Below, piece after piece: positions 1 to 7,740 of a stretch of 64,000 nt of DNA. The notes below the pieces were generated by a model. It saw nothing but the letters and a program-made list of their open reading frames with translations. It ran no database searches and was not told where the DNA came from. The stretch's first letter is position 1, and every line of letters starts with the position of its first letter. The stretch comes from AE-B3B sp964543295 (lineage in GTDB: Bacteria; Aerophobota; Aerophobia; Aerophobales; AE-B3A): the NCBI GenBank assembly GCA_964543295.1, contig CAZIXA010000001.1:224064-288063 (forward strand), in the 5' to 3' direction. Both the position numbers and the translations under genes were made by a program.

Positions 1-457
1 GAGGTTCAATTTGGAGGGCAATTCTTTTTGAAAGCGGTGAATCGCCAGCATAGATTCCCACTATTCTTCTTCTCTTCACTTTCATAAATATGTCCCCCCC
101 ATTTTCTACTATCACCTGATCACAATAGTTCAAAAGCTCCTTTCCCACAAACTCCGCTATCGCCCCGGCTACCGTAGCCATTGGCCCTACTCCAGCCTCA
201 CGGCCTGCCTCAACCATAGTTCTCACAATAGGCGGCATTCCCTCTTCAAGTGGAAAAGGTTTAAAGGTCGTTCTGAAGATGGGATTCCGATAGATATACT
301 GTTCGATGTCCTTGCGACACCAGACCAATGCCTCTTCGGTCTGTTTGGGTAGTTTCCTGCTAGCTAAAACGAAAAGATTACTTTCCTTAATCTCTACTTG
401 AAAAGAAAATAGATCCCTTGGTGTGATTAGCTCTCTGTAAACGAGTTCTTTCTTCAC
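1..457 (-). CDS. UPF0280 (COG2122, ApbE-like) family protein, 3' end outside window
   Basis: Minus-strand frame open to the window edge, with 152 codons visible. The start is the GTG at 457, overlapping the pyrE stop (GTGA), which implies translational coupling. The stretch around residues 81-110 (EAGREAGVGPMATVAGAIAE) followed by VENGGDIF near residue 117 is the signature of the UPF0280 family, small proteins related to the FMN-transferase ApbE fold. The biochemical role is unknown. It is the last visible gene of the minus-strand run that contains V-ATPase subunit F and pyrE. Family assignment is by motif recognition, and the C-terminus is not visible. Confidence 0.75.
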   Translation of the reverse strand, partial: MKKELVYRELITPRDLFSFQVEIKESNLFVLASRKLPKQTEEALVWCRKDIEQYIYRNPIFRTTFKPFPLEEGMPPIVRTMVEAGREAGVGPMATVAGAIAEFVGKELLNYCDQVIVENGGDIFMKVKRRRIVGIYAGDSPLSKRIALQIEP

Positions 458-1065
458 TTTAGCTGTCTGATACTTTTGCTACCCGGTCTAATTAACGATA
501 CTCCTTTTTTACATAAAGGACATCTAGCTTGAGAATAAGTCTTTATTTTCAAACTTAACAGACTCTTTGGCTGAATTTTGATCTTTCTTTTAGTGATGAA
601 GGCTATTTTATTGCAGCTTCGGTTAATTAAACACCCTACTCCCACAACTTCTCCTTTACTTTCCTCTACCATCTTTATAATCTCCTTGACTGAGCCACCC
701 GTAGTAATCACATCCTCCACTACCAATACCTTTTCTTCTGGATTTATTCTAAATCCTCTTCGCAAGATGAATTTTCCCTTATTTTTCTCAGCAAAGATAG
801 CCCGTGCTTCCAACACTTCAGCTACCTTTTGACCTACCACAATTCCTCCTAGAGCTGGACTTATGACAACTTGAGTACCTTTATTCCTGAAAAATTGGGC
901 TAAAGATGCACACAACCTGGTAGCCAACCAAGGATATTGAAGAACCAAGGCAGCTTGAAGATATTTTGCGCTGTGTAAACCTGAGGAAAGTTCAAAATGA
1001 CCTTCTAGCAAAGCTCTTTTTTTCTTAAATATAGCCACAATTTCTTTTTTGTCCAACAATTTCAT
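454..1065 (-). CDS. pyrE: Orotate phosphoribosyltransferase
   Basis: 203 residues, normal length for PyrE. It makes orotidine 5'-phosphate from orotate and PRPP in pyrimidine synthesis in the cytoplasm. The PRPP-binding signature VLVVEDVITTGGS lies at residues 113-125, and the orotate-side loop with SSGLHSAKY is near residue 27. The C-terminus carries CPLC, a small zinc-knuckle-like addition found in some PyrE proteins. The ATG overlaps the stop of the upstream V-ATPase F gene (ATGA), and the downstream UPF0280 gene overlaps its stop. No other pyr genes of de novo synthesis are in the window except pyrH, which lies elsewhere. Confidence 0.93.
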   Translation of the reverse strand: MKLLDKKEIVAIFKKKRALLEGHFELSSGLHSAKYLQAALVLQYPWLATRLCASLAQFFRNKGTQVVISPALGGIVVGQKVAEVLEARAIFAEKNKGKFILRRGFRINPEEKVLVVEDVITTGGSVKEIIKMVEESKGEVVGVGCLINRSCNKIAFITKRKIKIQPKSLLSLKIKTYSQARCPLCKKGVSLIRPGSKSIRQLK

Positions 1066-1379
1066 TCAGGTAATTCCATACCTACTGCTTTCTTTATCAG
1101 ATTTTTTAGTCTTTTCTCGGCCACTCCAGAAAACTCTCTCGTAAAATCCGGGACTATTGTGATAGTCAAGGAAGTTTTTTGTTCACTAATCTCTTCGATC
1201 ACTTCCAGACAGTCAGCAGCTAAGGATTCAGAGATAAAAATGACCTCGTGACCTTCCTCAGATAGCTCACGAATAATCCTTCCCGCCTCTTCGGAAGTCT
1301 GGCAAATAACAGCATTTATCCCTATCCCAGAAAAAGGAAGACAGGTTTGTTTATCAGCAATGATTGCTATCTTGGACAT
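1062..1379 (-). CDS. atpF: V-type ATP synthase subunit F
   Basis: 105 residues. It begins KIAIIADKQT and shows the alternating beta-alpha pattern of the V/A-ATPase F subunit, the small central-stalk protein. I recognise KIAIIAD, GHEVIFISESLA and a C-terminal SGVAEKRLKNLIKKAVG helix. The ATG at 1379 is preceded by AGAGGTGA about 8 bases upstream; a TTG at 1394 would place the ribosome site inside the gene. The stop overlaps pyrE by 4 bases. Subunit C lies upstream on the same strand but is separated by about 470 bases holding a repeat and an opposite-strand small gene. No A, B, D, E, I or K subunit genes are in the window. Confidence 0.72.
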   Translation of the reverse strand: MSKIAIIADKQTCLPFSGIGINAVICQTSEEAGRIIRELSEEGHEVIFISESLAADCLEVIEEISEQKTSLTITIVPDFTREFSGVAEKRLKNLIKKAVGMELPE

Positions 1380-1472
1380 AAAGTCACCTCTCAAACCCGG
1401 TTTTATTTGACAAATAGAGACAATATGACACAGTTAGACCCATCGGGTTTGCTAAATTCAGACAACTTGAAC

Positions 1473-1659
1473 ATATTGAGGGGGGAAATAGGGCTTCGCC
1501 GATTCCTTCGGAATGCCCCCCTCAACGGCCCGATCGGCAGAGCCGACTCTCGCTTCGCTCGAGCAAGTCGGACCTGCTCCCCTCTTTTTTCTGATATCTC
1601 GTCTGCCGAAGTTTACTTGATAACAATTCAGTGAAATTATTGAAACTCCTATACCTTAA
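1473..1659 (+). repeat. Dispersed structured repeat R1, copy A
   Basis: 187-bp copy of an intergenic repeat also found at 20153-20340 (inverted), 37775-37933 and 39084-39271. It contains several palindromes: a G-run/C-run arm pair (GAGGGGGGAA with its near complement) enclosing ATTCCTTCGGAAT, then a CTCGCTTCGCTCGAG-type hairpin, and it ends in a conserved AT-rich tail with AACAATTCAGTGAAATTATTGAAA. It lies between the V-ATPase C and F genes, antisense to their transcription. No open frame in it looks like a protein gene. Confidence 0.9.
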
Positions 1660-1679
1660 GATACGCATGAGGAAATAAT

Positions 1680-1841
1680 ATGACCAGTAAAACCCTCTGG
1701 CGGAAGTTTGTAGTAAAAATAACCAACTTTTTAGGAGGTAATTCATATCTATGTGATAGTTGTGTACATGATTACCGCAGCTGTAATGACCCTGATCGTC
1801 CCAATGTCACCAGATGCCCGAATTATAGAGCACGTTACTGA
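1680..1841 (+). CDS. Small Cys-rich protein, 53 residues
   Basis: Plus-strand frame in the gap between the V-ATPase C and F genes. The ATG at 1680 has GAGGAAAT 7 bases upstream, and the TGA stop is 4 bases from the end of the convergent subunit C gene. The N-terminal 24 residues are basic and plain. The C-terminal half carries Cys at 25, 28, 35 and 46 in the pattern CxxC-x6-C-x10-CP, with DPDRP between the third and fourth Cys. This looks like a compact zinc-binding knuckle; I do not recognise a named family. A perfect AGGAGG at 1733-1738 lies just before the Cys block but has no in-frame start codon after it (the ATG at 1751 is out of frame), so the true start could be later if there is a sequence error or non-standard start. 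Confidence 0.55.
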   Translation: MTSKTLWRKFVVKITNFLGGNSYLCDSCVHDYRSCNDPDRPNVTRCPNYRARY

Positions 1842-1845
1842 CAAC

Positions 1846-2895
1846 CTAGCTCGAGCCGATTATTTGTTCGGCCGCTCTCTCGGTAGATACTCCGGCTAAC
1901 TTTTCCCGCAAGATCACTCTGAAGCGCCTTAGCTCCCGTTTTTTAAGAAATATATAATTAACTAAAGCTTCTCTTCCAAAAGTTATGTAAAAGCCACGCG
2001 CAGTGTGTTTTAAAATGAGCTTGTCCAAGTATCTATCCAGACCAAAAAAAGACCGTTTTTTGTCCCACTCCTCAAAAGCTGCCGCCACTACCTCTCTGAA
2101 CTCCCCACCCGGAAACTCCAGGATTTGTGATTCCTTTGGTTGGTAGGCTAATCTGAGTAGATAATCTTTATCCAAACCTCCTCCCTCCATCAAAAAATCT
2201 TTCAGTAATTCTCTTTCTTCATGCAAGAATCGAATTCTGAAAAATGTCTTTATGTTGAAACTGTCAATCTGGAGTTGAATCAGTTTCCTAAGAAAGGGGT
2301 CAGAGTATTCTTCAATCTTTGAAAGCAACCATTGGAAGAAGCGTTTATCTAAAAGATTGTCCAAAAACTGTGGGTGAGGGTTTCCTTCCACTAAGGGAAA
2401 AATTTCCTCTAGTAGATTTGCGACCTCAGAGGAAAGAACAGCAAAATTCTCTTTTTCTATTGCCTCTTTAAGAGCTTCTACAGCTTGTGTTCCTGCTTGA
2501 GATAAAGCCGGGGGTACAGATGATGAGACTGCCAGGGATAATTTTCCCTGGAAGTGTATCTTTAGCAGGATTTTTAGATTGTGGAAATCATTCTCCAGCC
2601 AAAATAAGTCTGTCAGATCTGGCTCAGGACAAAAGCTTCGTAGCTCTACATAAGTCCTCCTTGATTCTTCTTCTAGTCCTGCCTCAAAGTCCTCCTCTTT
2701 TTGAACTTTCTTCATTGACTCAGAGTAGGGGAAAAGTTTACCCAGGATTTGCAAAATTTCTCCTACTCCACCGGCTTGCTTTATTCGAGAAAAATCAGCT
2801 TCTCTTAAAAGACGGACTTCCAAACCTCTTATTCTTCCCGTGGTGTAGGCATAACGGGTGTCTTTGGTGGGTATAGTAAAGTAGTCCAAGTTCAT
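1846..2895 (-). CDS. atpC: V-type ATP synthase subunit C
   Basis: 349 residues from the ATG at 2895, which overlaps the stop of the upstream glycosyltransferase (ATGA). It matches the V/A-ATPase C (d) subunit family, the funnel-shaped protein linking the central stalk to the membrane rotor. The N-terminus has Y-A-Y-T-T-GRIRGLEVRLL followed by a helical protein with repeated LLDKRFFQWLL-like and DSFNIKTFFRIR segments typical of the family. Length is normal. The usual partner genes A, B, D, E, I and K are not adjacent, so the ATPase locus is split in this genome. Continuing the frame upstream would add 28 residues overlapping the glycosyltransferase, which is unlikely. Confidence 0.78.
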   Translation of the reverse strand: MNLDYFTIPTKDTRYAYTTGRIRGLEVRLLREADFSRIKQAGGVGEILQILGKLFPYSESMKKVQKEEDFEAGLEEESRRTYVELRSFCPEPDLTDLFWLENDFHNLKILLKIHFQGKLSLAVSSSVPPALSQAGTQAVEALKEAIEKENFAVLSSEVANLLEEIFPLVEGNPHPQFLDNLLDKRFFQWLLSKIEEYSDPFLRKLIQLQIDSFNIKTFFRIRFLHEERELLKDFLMEGGGLDKDYLLRLAYQPKESQILEFPGGEFREVVAAAFEEWDKKRSFFGLDRYLDKLILKHTARGFYITFGREALVNYIFLKKRELRRFRVILREKLAGVSTERAAEQIIGSS

Positions 2896-4013
2896 TTTTC
2901 TCTTACCAAACTCATTACCTTTTGAGCGATTTGTTGTGCAGATTGCGGGCAGGCAAAGTCTTCTATATGCCTCTGCCATTCCTTCAGGTAAGAAGAGTCG
3001 TTCAAAAGATGGCCAATTAAGTCAACTATATCCTCCTTATTCTTTAATTCAAAAGCCAGTCCCTTTTCTAAAAGAAGTTCCTTATTTCTCCTTTCCTGGC
3101 CGGCCAGAGAATCGACAATTCCCAAGGGTAAGCGTTTGGCCAGAGCTTCTGCAGTAGTGAGCCCTCCTGGCTTACTAATTAGCAGGTCTGATATTTCCAT
3201 TAACTCATCGATTTCCCGTGTGTATCCAAAGACTTTTAAAGGTAAGTCCAACTTAGATTGCATCCTTCGAAATTTATTTCTTAATCTCCGATTTATTCCC
3301 GTCACTACTAGAAGTTGAATAGGAAGATGTGAGCTGGCTAAACCAAGCACAATCTCCTTGAGCGATCCCATTCCCTGTCCTCCTCCCATCAAAAGGACAG
3401 TGAACAGATCCTCTTTTATCCCCCATTTTTTTTTTAAGTTTTCCCTACTTTTAGATCTAGAGATATTAGGAGAAATAGGAATGCCAGTAACTCGAATTTT
3501 ATTTAGAGGAATTCCTCTTTCTACTAAATTTTCCTTTAATGCCCCGTGAGGCAAGAAATATACATCAACCTCGTTATAGAACCAGTAAGGATGAAGGCAA
3601 AAGTCGGTAGGAACAGCAGCCAACAAATAATCTAAACACTTCTTTTTCTTTATGATGGAAGAAAGAGCGCAGGCTATGCTATGAGTACATATGACAGCTT
3701 GAGGGTTAAAAGGAAGAATGACCTCTCTGTATAATCGTAGGTAATTTGTGCGATATAAAAAATTCCTTAAAGCATAGGTTGACCAGTATACCTCTTGGCT
3801 ATCCCAAATAAGATCCCAAAACCAAGGCGTGAGAGTAATTATGGCATAATAGAGACTATCCAATAAGGTCCTTAAGAGGCGATTTCCGTGCTGAAACAGG
3901 TTCTCTCCCCGTACTTCCACTTCTGGATAAAATTCCATAAAAGCCTGTTTAACGGCTTCCGCAGCCTGCCTGTGGCCAGAAACAGCCGATATATACAAAA
4001 GCAGAACTTTCAT
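2892..4013 (-). CDS. MGDG-synthase/MurG-like glycolipid glycosyltransferase
   Basis: 373 residues, GT28 superfamily. The N-terminal domain begins with a nucleotide-sugar fold and SAVSGHRQAAEAV (about residues 9-21), the SxGxGHxxAA loop of monogalactosyl- and glucosyl-diacylglycerol synthases. The C-terminal domain has GGGQGMGSL and LISKPGGLTTAEAL (about residue 278 on), the donor-binding loop. It probably transfers a sugar to a membrane lipid at the cytoplasmic face. The ATG overlaps the stop of the LpxL-like gene upstream, and its own stop overlaps the V-ATPase C start, so the three are tightly coupled. Donor and acceptor cannot be read from sequence. Confidence 0.8.
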   Translation of the reverse strand: MKVLLLYISAVSGHRQAAEAVKQAFMEFYPEVEVRGENLFQHGNRLLRTLLDSLYYAIITLTPWFWDLIWDSQEVYWSTYALRNFLYRTNYLRLYREVILPFNPQAVICTHSIACALSSIIKKKKCLDYLLAAVPTDFCLHPYWFYNEVDVYFLPHGALKENLVERGIPLNKIRVTGIPISPNISRSKSRENLKKKWGIKEDLFTVLLMGGGQGMGSLKEIVLGLASSHLPIQLLVVTGINRRLRNKFRRMQSKLDLPLKVFGYTREIDELMEISDLLISKPGGLTTAEALAKRLPLGIVDSLAGQERRNKELLLEKGLAFELKNKEDIVDLIGHLLNDSSYLKEWQRHIEDFACPQSAQQIAQKVMSLVREK

Positions 4014-4885
4014 TTTATAAATGCTCCTTTAGGTTCTAAGAGAAGCCAGTGGTCAGGATAGTAACGAAGATAGTCCTCTACAATTTGAATAAAACTGTTT
4101 ATGGCTTCTTGTACATCTCTTTCTTCACTCTTACCTTTCTTTACCTCTAAAGGAGCCTCAACAATTCCCTTTTGTCTCCCATTGCCTCTATCCCTGATGC
4201 TAAAGGCAGGTGTAATCATGGCTTCGGTCTTTCGAGCCAATCTGAACGGCCCTAAGGGGACATCAACCTCCTGACTAAAAAGTTTTGCTTTCATGGTCTG
4301 CTCTAAGTTCTCATCAGCAAGTATGGCCAGAATCTCGTTTCTTTTTAAAACTTTTATTCCCTCCTTTAATCTAGCCAAAGGAATAACTTTTATCCTCTTT
4401 TTTTCACGTATGTAGTTAAAGAGCCTATCTGTGCGTTTGTTCTTGTGGGGCCTTACCAAAAAATTTACCTTATATCCCAAGAGAGCTAAGCTGAACCCAC
4501 CCCATTCCCAATTACCAAAATGGGTTGACAATAGTATCACTCCTTTTCCTTTAGAGAGAGCAAAATCGAGATTTTCGACCCCGAGAGGCGTGACCAGGCG
4601 AAAGAATCTATTTTGATCTAGTCCAGGTAGCCAAAGAAACTCCCGTAGATATTTAGCAAAATTGTGGTAAACGCCAACCACAATTTTTCTCACCAGAGGA
4701 TCCTTATTATCTTTACCCAGAATCAAGCAAATGTTGTGAACTACTGCTTTTTTATACGATCTGTATTTGCCGAAGGGAATTAGGAAACAAAGATCAGCCA
4801 ATCTCCTAGCTACCCAGTAAGCCAACGATGAAGGTAAAAAGGAGGAAAAGAACTCTCCCACTTTGTACAAGAGATAAACCCACAC
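4010..4885 (-). CDS. Lysophospholipid / lipid A acyltransferase (LpxL/HtrB family)
   Basis: 291 residues. The catalytic Hx4E motif is HFGNWE at residues 122-127, and a hydrophobic N-terminal helix fits inner-membrane attachment. The family adds secondary acyl chains to Kdo2-lipid A; related enzymes acylate other glycolipids. Its presence supports an outer membrane. The GTG at 4885 is used (AAAGAGTGAG upstream), 7 bases after the MFS gene. The stop overlaps the glycosyltransferase start. The pairing of an acyltransferase with a lipid glycosyltransferase suggests an envelope glycolipid step, which is an inference. Confidence 0.85.
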   Translation of the reverse strand: MWVYLLYKVGEFFSSFLPSSLAYWVARRLADLCFLIPFGKYRSYKKAVVHNICLILGKDNKDPLVRKIVVGVYHNFAKYLREFLWLPGLDQNRFFRLVTPLGVENLDFALSKGKGVILLSTHFGNWEWGGFSLALLGYKVNFLVRPHKNKRTDRLFNYIREKKRIKVIPLARLKEGIKVLKRNEILAILADENLEQTMKAKLFSQEVDVPLGPFRLARKTEAMITPAFSIRDRGNGRQKGIVEAPLEVKKGKSEERDVQEAINSFIQIVEDYLRYYPDHWLLLEPKGAFIK

Positions 4886-4892
4886 CTTGTGC

Positions 4893-6125
4893 TCACTCTT
4901 TAGTAGATCTTAACACTAGAGTCTTGCTACCATACACTAGCAGCCCTACTCCAGTGAGGTAGAAGATACTCTGAATAGGTAGCCATGCACCTAATACTCC
5001 GGCTAGCCAAATACAAAATAGAAAAGACAAGTTAATTATTACCTCTAGGGCAGAGAAAACTCTACCTCGAATTCTATCCGGGGTTAGCTCTTGAGTCAAG
5101 GTGTACGCGGCTATCATAATAGGAGAAGCAATAAATCCGATAGTACTTACTCCCACGGACAACAAGAAAAGAGACTTGCTTCCTCCTAGAAGAACAGCAC
5201 AGACTCCACAGGTGAGGGTTCCCCCCACAATAATTTTTTCTCGTTCAATTTGCTCTCCAAAATGCCCATAAATGAGAGATCCGCCCAGCATTCCTATTCC
5301 AAGGAAGGTAGCAAGGACGCTCAGGCCAATAGTTCCTAAATTTAGAGCCTTAGTGACAAAAACTGTAACCAAAAGATACCCAATACCACTGGCTCCCATG
5401 AGGATAAATAAACTTGTCGCAATAAATCTAACTCTTTTTTTCTTTCTGATGAAATTTAATCCCGCCACGAGTTCTTTGGCCACTCTTCTAATTCCGCCTT
5501 TGCTCTCTTCTGGAGGAGCTTCTTTAATCCTGATAGCAAGTACAGCCAGCCCAGAAAGAAGAAAACTAAGGGAATCAAGATAAAAGCTCATCTTCGTTCC
5601 TGTCCAGGCTACTATTATCCCCCCTGCTGTGACTCCTCCAATCATAGCTATCAAGCGGGTAATGTTGGAGAGAGAGTTGGCAGCCAGAAGTTCTCTCTTT
5701 TTGACTAGATTGGGGATAATTGCCGATTTAGCAGGAGAAAAGAAACAGGTTACGGCAAATACCACGAATATAACCCCATAAATAGACCACATGCCGTCTG
5801 TATAATCTGCCAGAAGAGGGATAAGTAAAATCAAACCAGCTCGTAGAAGATCAGTGGCGATGAGAGTTTTTTTGCGACTCCATCTATCCACATAAACTCC
5901 AGCCAGAGGACTAAAAAGTAATATGGGGAGAGTGGAAAAAAAAAAGAGATTTCGCACTACCGGGACAGAATGAGAGAGAGAAATCCCCGCTGTTTGTTTT
6001 AAATACAAGCCTATGAGGGCCATCTGAGCTAGACGGTCCCCAAACTGAGAAATGATTTGTCCTATCCAAAGAGCCAAAAAATTCCCATTTTTTAAAACTC
6101 TAAGAAAACTACCTTGTGGTTCCAT
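4893..6125 (-). CDS. MFS transporter
   Basis: 410 residues, about 12 hydrophobic segments. Loop 2-3 holds GVYVDRWSRKKTL, matching the MFS signature. The overall pattern (N-terminal FLALWIGQIISQFGDRLAQMA, GRVFSALEVIINLS late) resembles the enterobactin-exporter/MFS_3 group of efflux pumps. The substrate is unknown. It is the first gene of the minus-strand run leading to the LpxL-like acyltransferase, the glycosyltransferase and the V-ATPase genes, so a role in moving an envelope lipid is possible but not shown. No strong ribosome site precedes the ATG. Confidence 0.85.
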   Translation of the reverse strand: MEPQGSFLRVLKNGNFLALWIGQIISQFGDRLAQMALIGLYLKQTAGISLSHSVPVVRNLFFFSTLPILLFSPLAGVYVDRWSRKKTLIATDLLRAGLILLIPLLADYTDGMWSIYGVIFVVFAVTCFFSPAKSAIIPNLVKKRELLAANSLSNITRLIAMIGGVTAGGIIVAWTGTKMSFYLDSLSFLLSGLAVLAIRIKEAPPEESKGGIRRVAKELVAGLNFIRKKKRVRFIATSLFILMGASGIGYLLVTVFVTKALNLGTIGLSVLATFLGIGMLGGSLIYGHFGEQIEREKIIVGGTLTCGVCAVLLGGSKSLFLLSVGVSTIGFIASPIMIAAYTLTQELTPDRIRGRVFSALEVIINLSFLFCIWLAGVLGAWLPIQSIFYLTGVGLLVYGSKTLVLRSTKE

Positions 6126-6165
6126 TTATTTTCGTTTTTTTTAAACTATCATATACCCTACCCCC

Positions 6166-6171
6166 TGTCAA
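6166..6171 (-). promoter_or_regulatory. Predicted -35 element for the MFS-acyltransferase-ATPase run
   Basis: On the minus strand TTGACA is followed at 17 bases by TAGTTT, with an alternative TATGAT 12 bases away. It lies about 40 bases upstream of the MFS start. Only the -35 hexamer is a perfect match. Confidence 0.4.
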
Positions 6172-6420
6172 GAAGACTTCGGGCTTTCTCTTCCGTCGCT
6201 GTAGATGCTCTTTAGATTATTCTGCTCGGTCTTCTCGTTCGGGAAAAATTTAAACTCGTCGCTGCCTGCGGCACCTTACGGACGCTCCTCAAACAGTAAA
6301 TTTTTCTTTTTCTTCGCCTCGAAGACCTCGTTAAGGTAGACCATCTAAGGCTCCGGCTGCGCCACCTTCGGTCCAGGGAAATGCCCTCAGTAGCGAATTA
6401 TAGGCATAATTTCCCTTTAT
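6172..6420. repeat. Palindrome-rich intergenic region between MFS and ispE
   Basis: The 365-base gap 6126-6490 holds no gene. Nested inverted repeats are visible: GGTCTTC 6228-6234 with GAAGACC 6321-6327, enclosing GAAAAATTTA 6243-6252 with TAAATTTTTC 6297-6306. A second hairpin pairs GGGAAA-TGCC (6376-6385) with GGCA-TTTCCC (6403-6415), with a 3-base bulge. The loop has GC-rich tracts such as GCCTGCGGCACC resembling bacterial palindromic intergenic elements. It could be a second repeat family or the folded leaders of the divergent transcripts. Confidence 0.55.
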
Positions 6421-6442
6421 GATTAAGAAAATTTTGGGACTC

Positions 6443-6470
6443 TTGACAGGTGCTCCTATTTCTTTATCTT
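6443..6470 (+). promoter_or_regulatory. Predicted sigma-70 promoter for ispE
   Basis: TTGACA at 6443-6448 and TATCTT at 6465-6470 with a 16-base spacer. It is 20 bases from the ispE start, leaving room for AGGAG at 6479. The -10 is a weak match. Confidence 0.5.
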
Positions 6471-6490
6471 ATGAAGAATAGGAGACATTA

Positions 6491-7363
6491 ATGAAGGGAC
6501 AGCTAACCGTTAAAGCAGCGGCTAAGGTCAACCTCTATTTAGATGTGCTGGGAAAGCGGAACGACGGTTATCACGAGATCGAGTCGATTATGCAGTCGGT
6601 AACCTTATATGACAGACTTGTTTTCAGACCTCTCAAGCAGGAAATCATAATCTGGTCCGATAATCCTAAAATCCCTTCAGGAAAAGAGAATCTTTGTTAT
6701 CAAGCTGCTGAGCTTTTTTTAAAGAAGGCGAAGCTCAAAAAAGGAGTGCGAATCGAGATTTATAAAAGTATCCCTGAAAAATCAGGATTAGGAGGAGGTA
6801 GTGTTGATGCTGCGGCTACCCTTTGGGGAATGAATAAATTGTTTGAAACAGAAATTCCTCTCCTTGATCTCTCAAAATTGGCTAAGTTGTTGGGAGCAGA
6901 TGTTCCCTTCTGTTTAAAAGGAGGAACATCATTGGTTAGAGGAAAAGGAGAGGCTCTTATTCCGCTTCCTCCTATAAGAGATGGATGGTTAGTCTTGCTA
7001 GATCCGGGAATTCCTGTCTCTACTTCTTGGGTCTACCAGAAGATAAGAGTGAGATTGACAGAAAAGAGATTAAGCGCTAAACTCCTTACTAATTTGGTAA
7101 AGAAGCAAGGCTTACTCGGAATAAGCTTGTCTTTATATAACAAATTGGAAGAAATAGTTCTTAAAAAGTTTCCCTTAATTAAAGTGATTAAAGAGGAGAT
7201 GATCAAGGCAGGAGCAAAAGGGGCTATCATGACCGGGAGTGGATCTGTTATCTTTGCTGTAGCAGAGAGAAAGGAGGAGGGTGAAAGGATCCTCAGTAAA
7301 TTGAAAAAAAGAGGAAGTGTCTACCTGGTGCAACCCACAGATAAAAATCTTAAGGAGGGTTAG
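6491..7363 (+). CDS. ispE: 4-diphosphocytidyl-2-C-methyl-D-erythritol kinase
   Basis: 290 residues, GHMP kinase fold. It phosphorylates CDP-methylerythritol in the MEP isoprenoid pathway in the cytosol; ispH of the same pathway lies at 24615. The ATP loop GLGGGSVDAAATLWG (residues 99-113) and the early KVNLYLDVLGKRNDGYHEI are diagnostic. AGGAG precedes the ATG by 7 bases. The gene is followed after 1 base by spoVG, giving the common ispE-spoVG pairing. Confidence 0.95.
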   Translation: MKGQLTVKAAAKVNLYLDVLGKRNDGYHEIESIMQSVTLYDRLVFRPLKQEIIIWSDNPKIPSGKENLCYQAAELFLKKAKLKKGVRIEIYKSIPEKSGLGGGSVDAAATLWGMNKLFETEIPLLDLSKLAKLLGADVPFCLKGGTSLVRGKGEALIPLPPIRDGWLVLLDPGIPVSTSWVYQKIRVRLTEKRLSAKLLTNLVKKQGLLGISLSLYNKLEEIVLKKFPLIKVIKEEMIKAGAKGAIMTGSGSVIFAVAERKEEGERILSKLKKRGSVYLVQPTDKNLKEG

Positions 7364-7364
7364 G

Positions 7365-7622
7365 GTGAAGATCTCGGAAGTGAAAATAAGGAAGGTTGAG
7401 GGTAAAGACAAGTTTAAAGCCTGGGCAACTATTACTTTTGATAATTCTTTCCGTGTCCACGGGCTAAAGGTTATTGAAGGAAAGAATGGACCTTTTGTGG
7501 CTATGCCCTCTCGCAAATTGCCCAATGGAGAATTCATAGATACAGCCTATCCTCTTAATGAAGAATTAAGGGAAACAATTCAAAAGGAAGTCCTTTTAGA
7601 GTATAGCCGGGAAGAAAGCTAA
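7365..7622 (+). CDS. spoVG: SpoVG family regulator
   Basis: 85 residues from the GTG at 7365, preceded by AAGGAGGG 5 bases upstream; this fits the usual 85-100 residue length, whereas an upstream ATG would overlap ispE by 47 bases. Sequence features are KISEVKIRKVE at the start and GPFVAMPSRK near residue 45. SpoVG proteins bind DNA/RNA and modulate gene expression; in non-sporulating bacteria the role varies. Here it sits between ispE and era. The acidic C-terminus is short. Confidence 0.93.
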   Translation: MKISEVKIRKVEGKDKFKAWATITFDNSFRVHGLKVIEGKNGPFVAMPSRKLPNGEFIDTAYPLNEELRETIQKEVLLEYSREES

Positions 7623-7649
7623 GATGCCTATCGACTGTTACTTCTCGTC

Positions 7650-7671
7650 GGGCCCTAGAAGAAGTGGGCCC
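7650..7671 (+). other. GGGCCC hairpin between spoVG and era
   Basis: Two GGGCCC hexamers at 7650-7655 and 7666-7671 separated by 10 bases form a GC-rich stem in an otherwise AT-rich 118-base gap. There is no T-tract after it, so it is more likely a leader or processing structure than an intrinsic terminator. Confidence 0.4.
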
Positions 7672-7740
7672 TGAGGATTTATTAAAATAGGGAGTAGGTA
7701 GCAATTTCGTAAACTTTGATGCTGAGAAAAGAAAAAACAA

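Noticed and set aside
1750..1845. Minus-strand frame reading a hydrophobic peptide (RVITAAVIMYTTIT) after the V-ATPase C stop, as a subunit K remnant
   Set aside because: It is the antisense of the Cys-rich small gene, has no start and does not match the proteolipid helix pattern.
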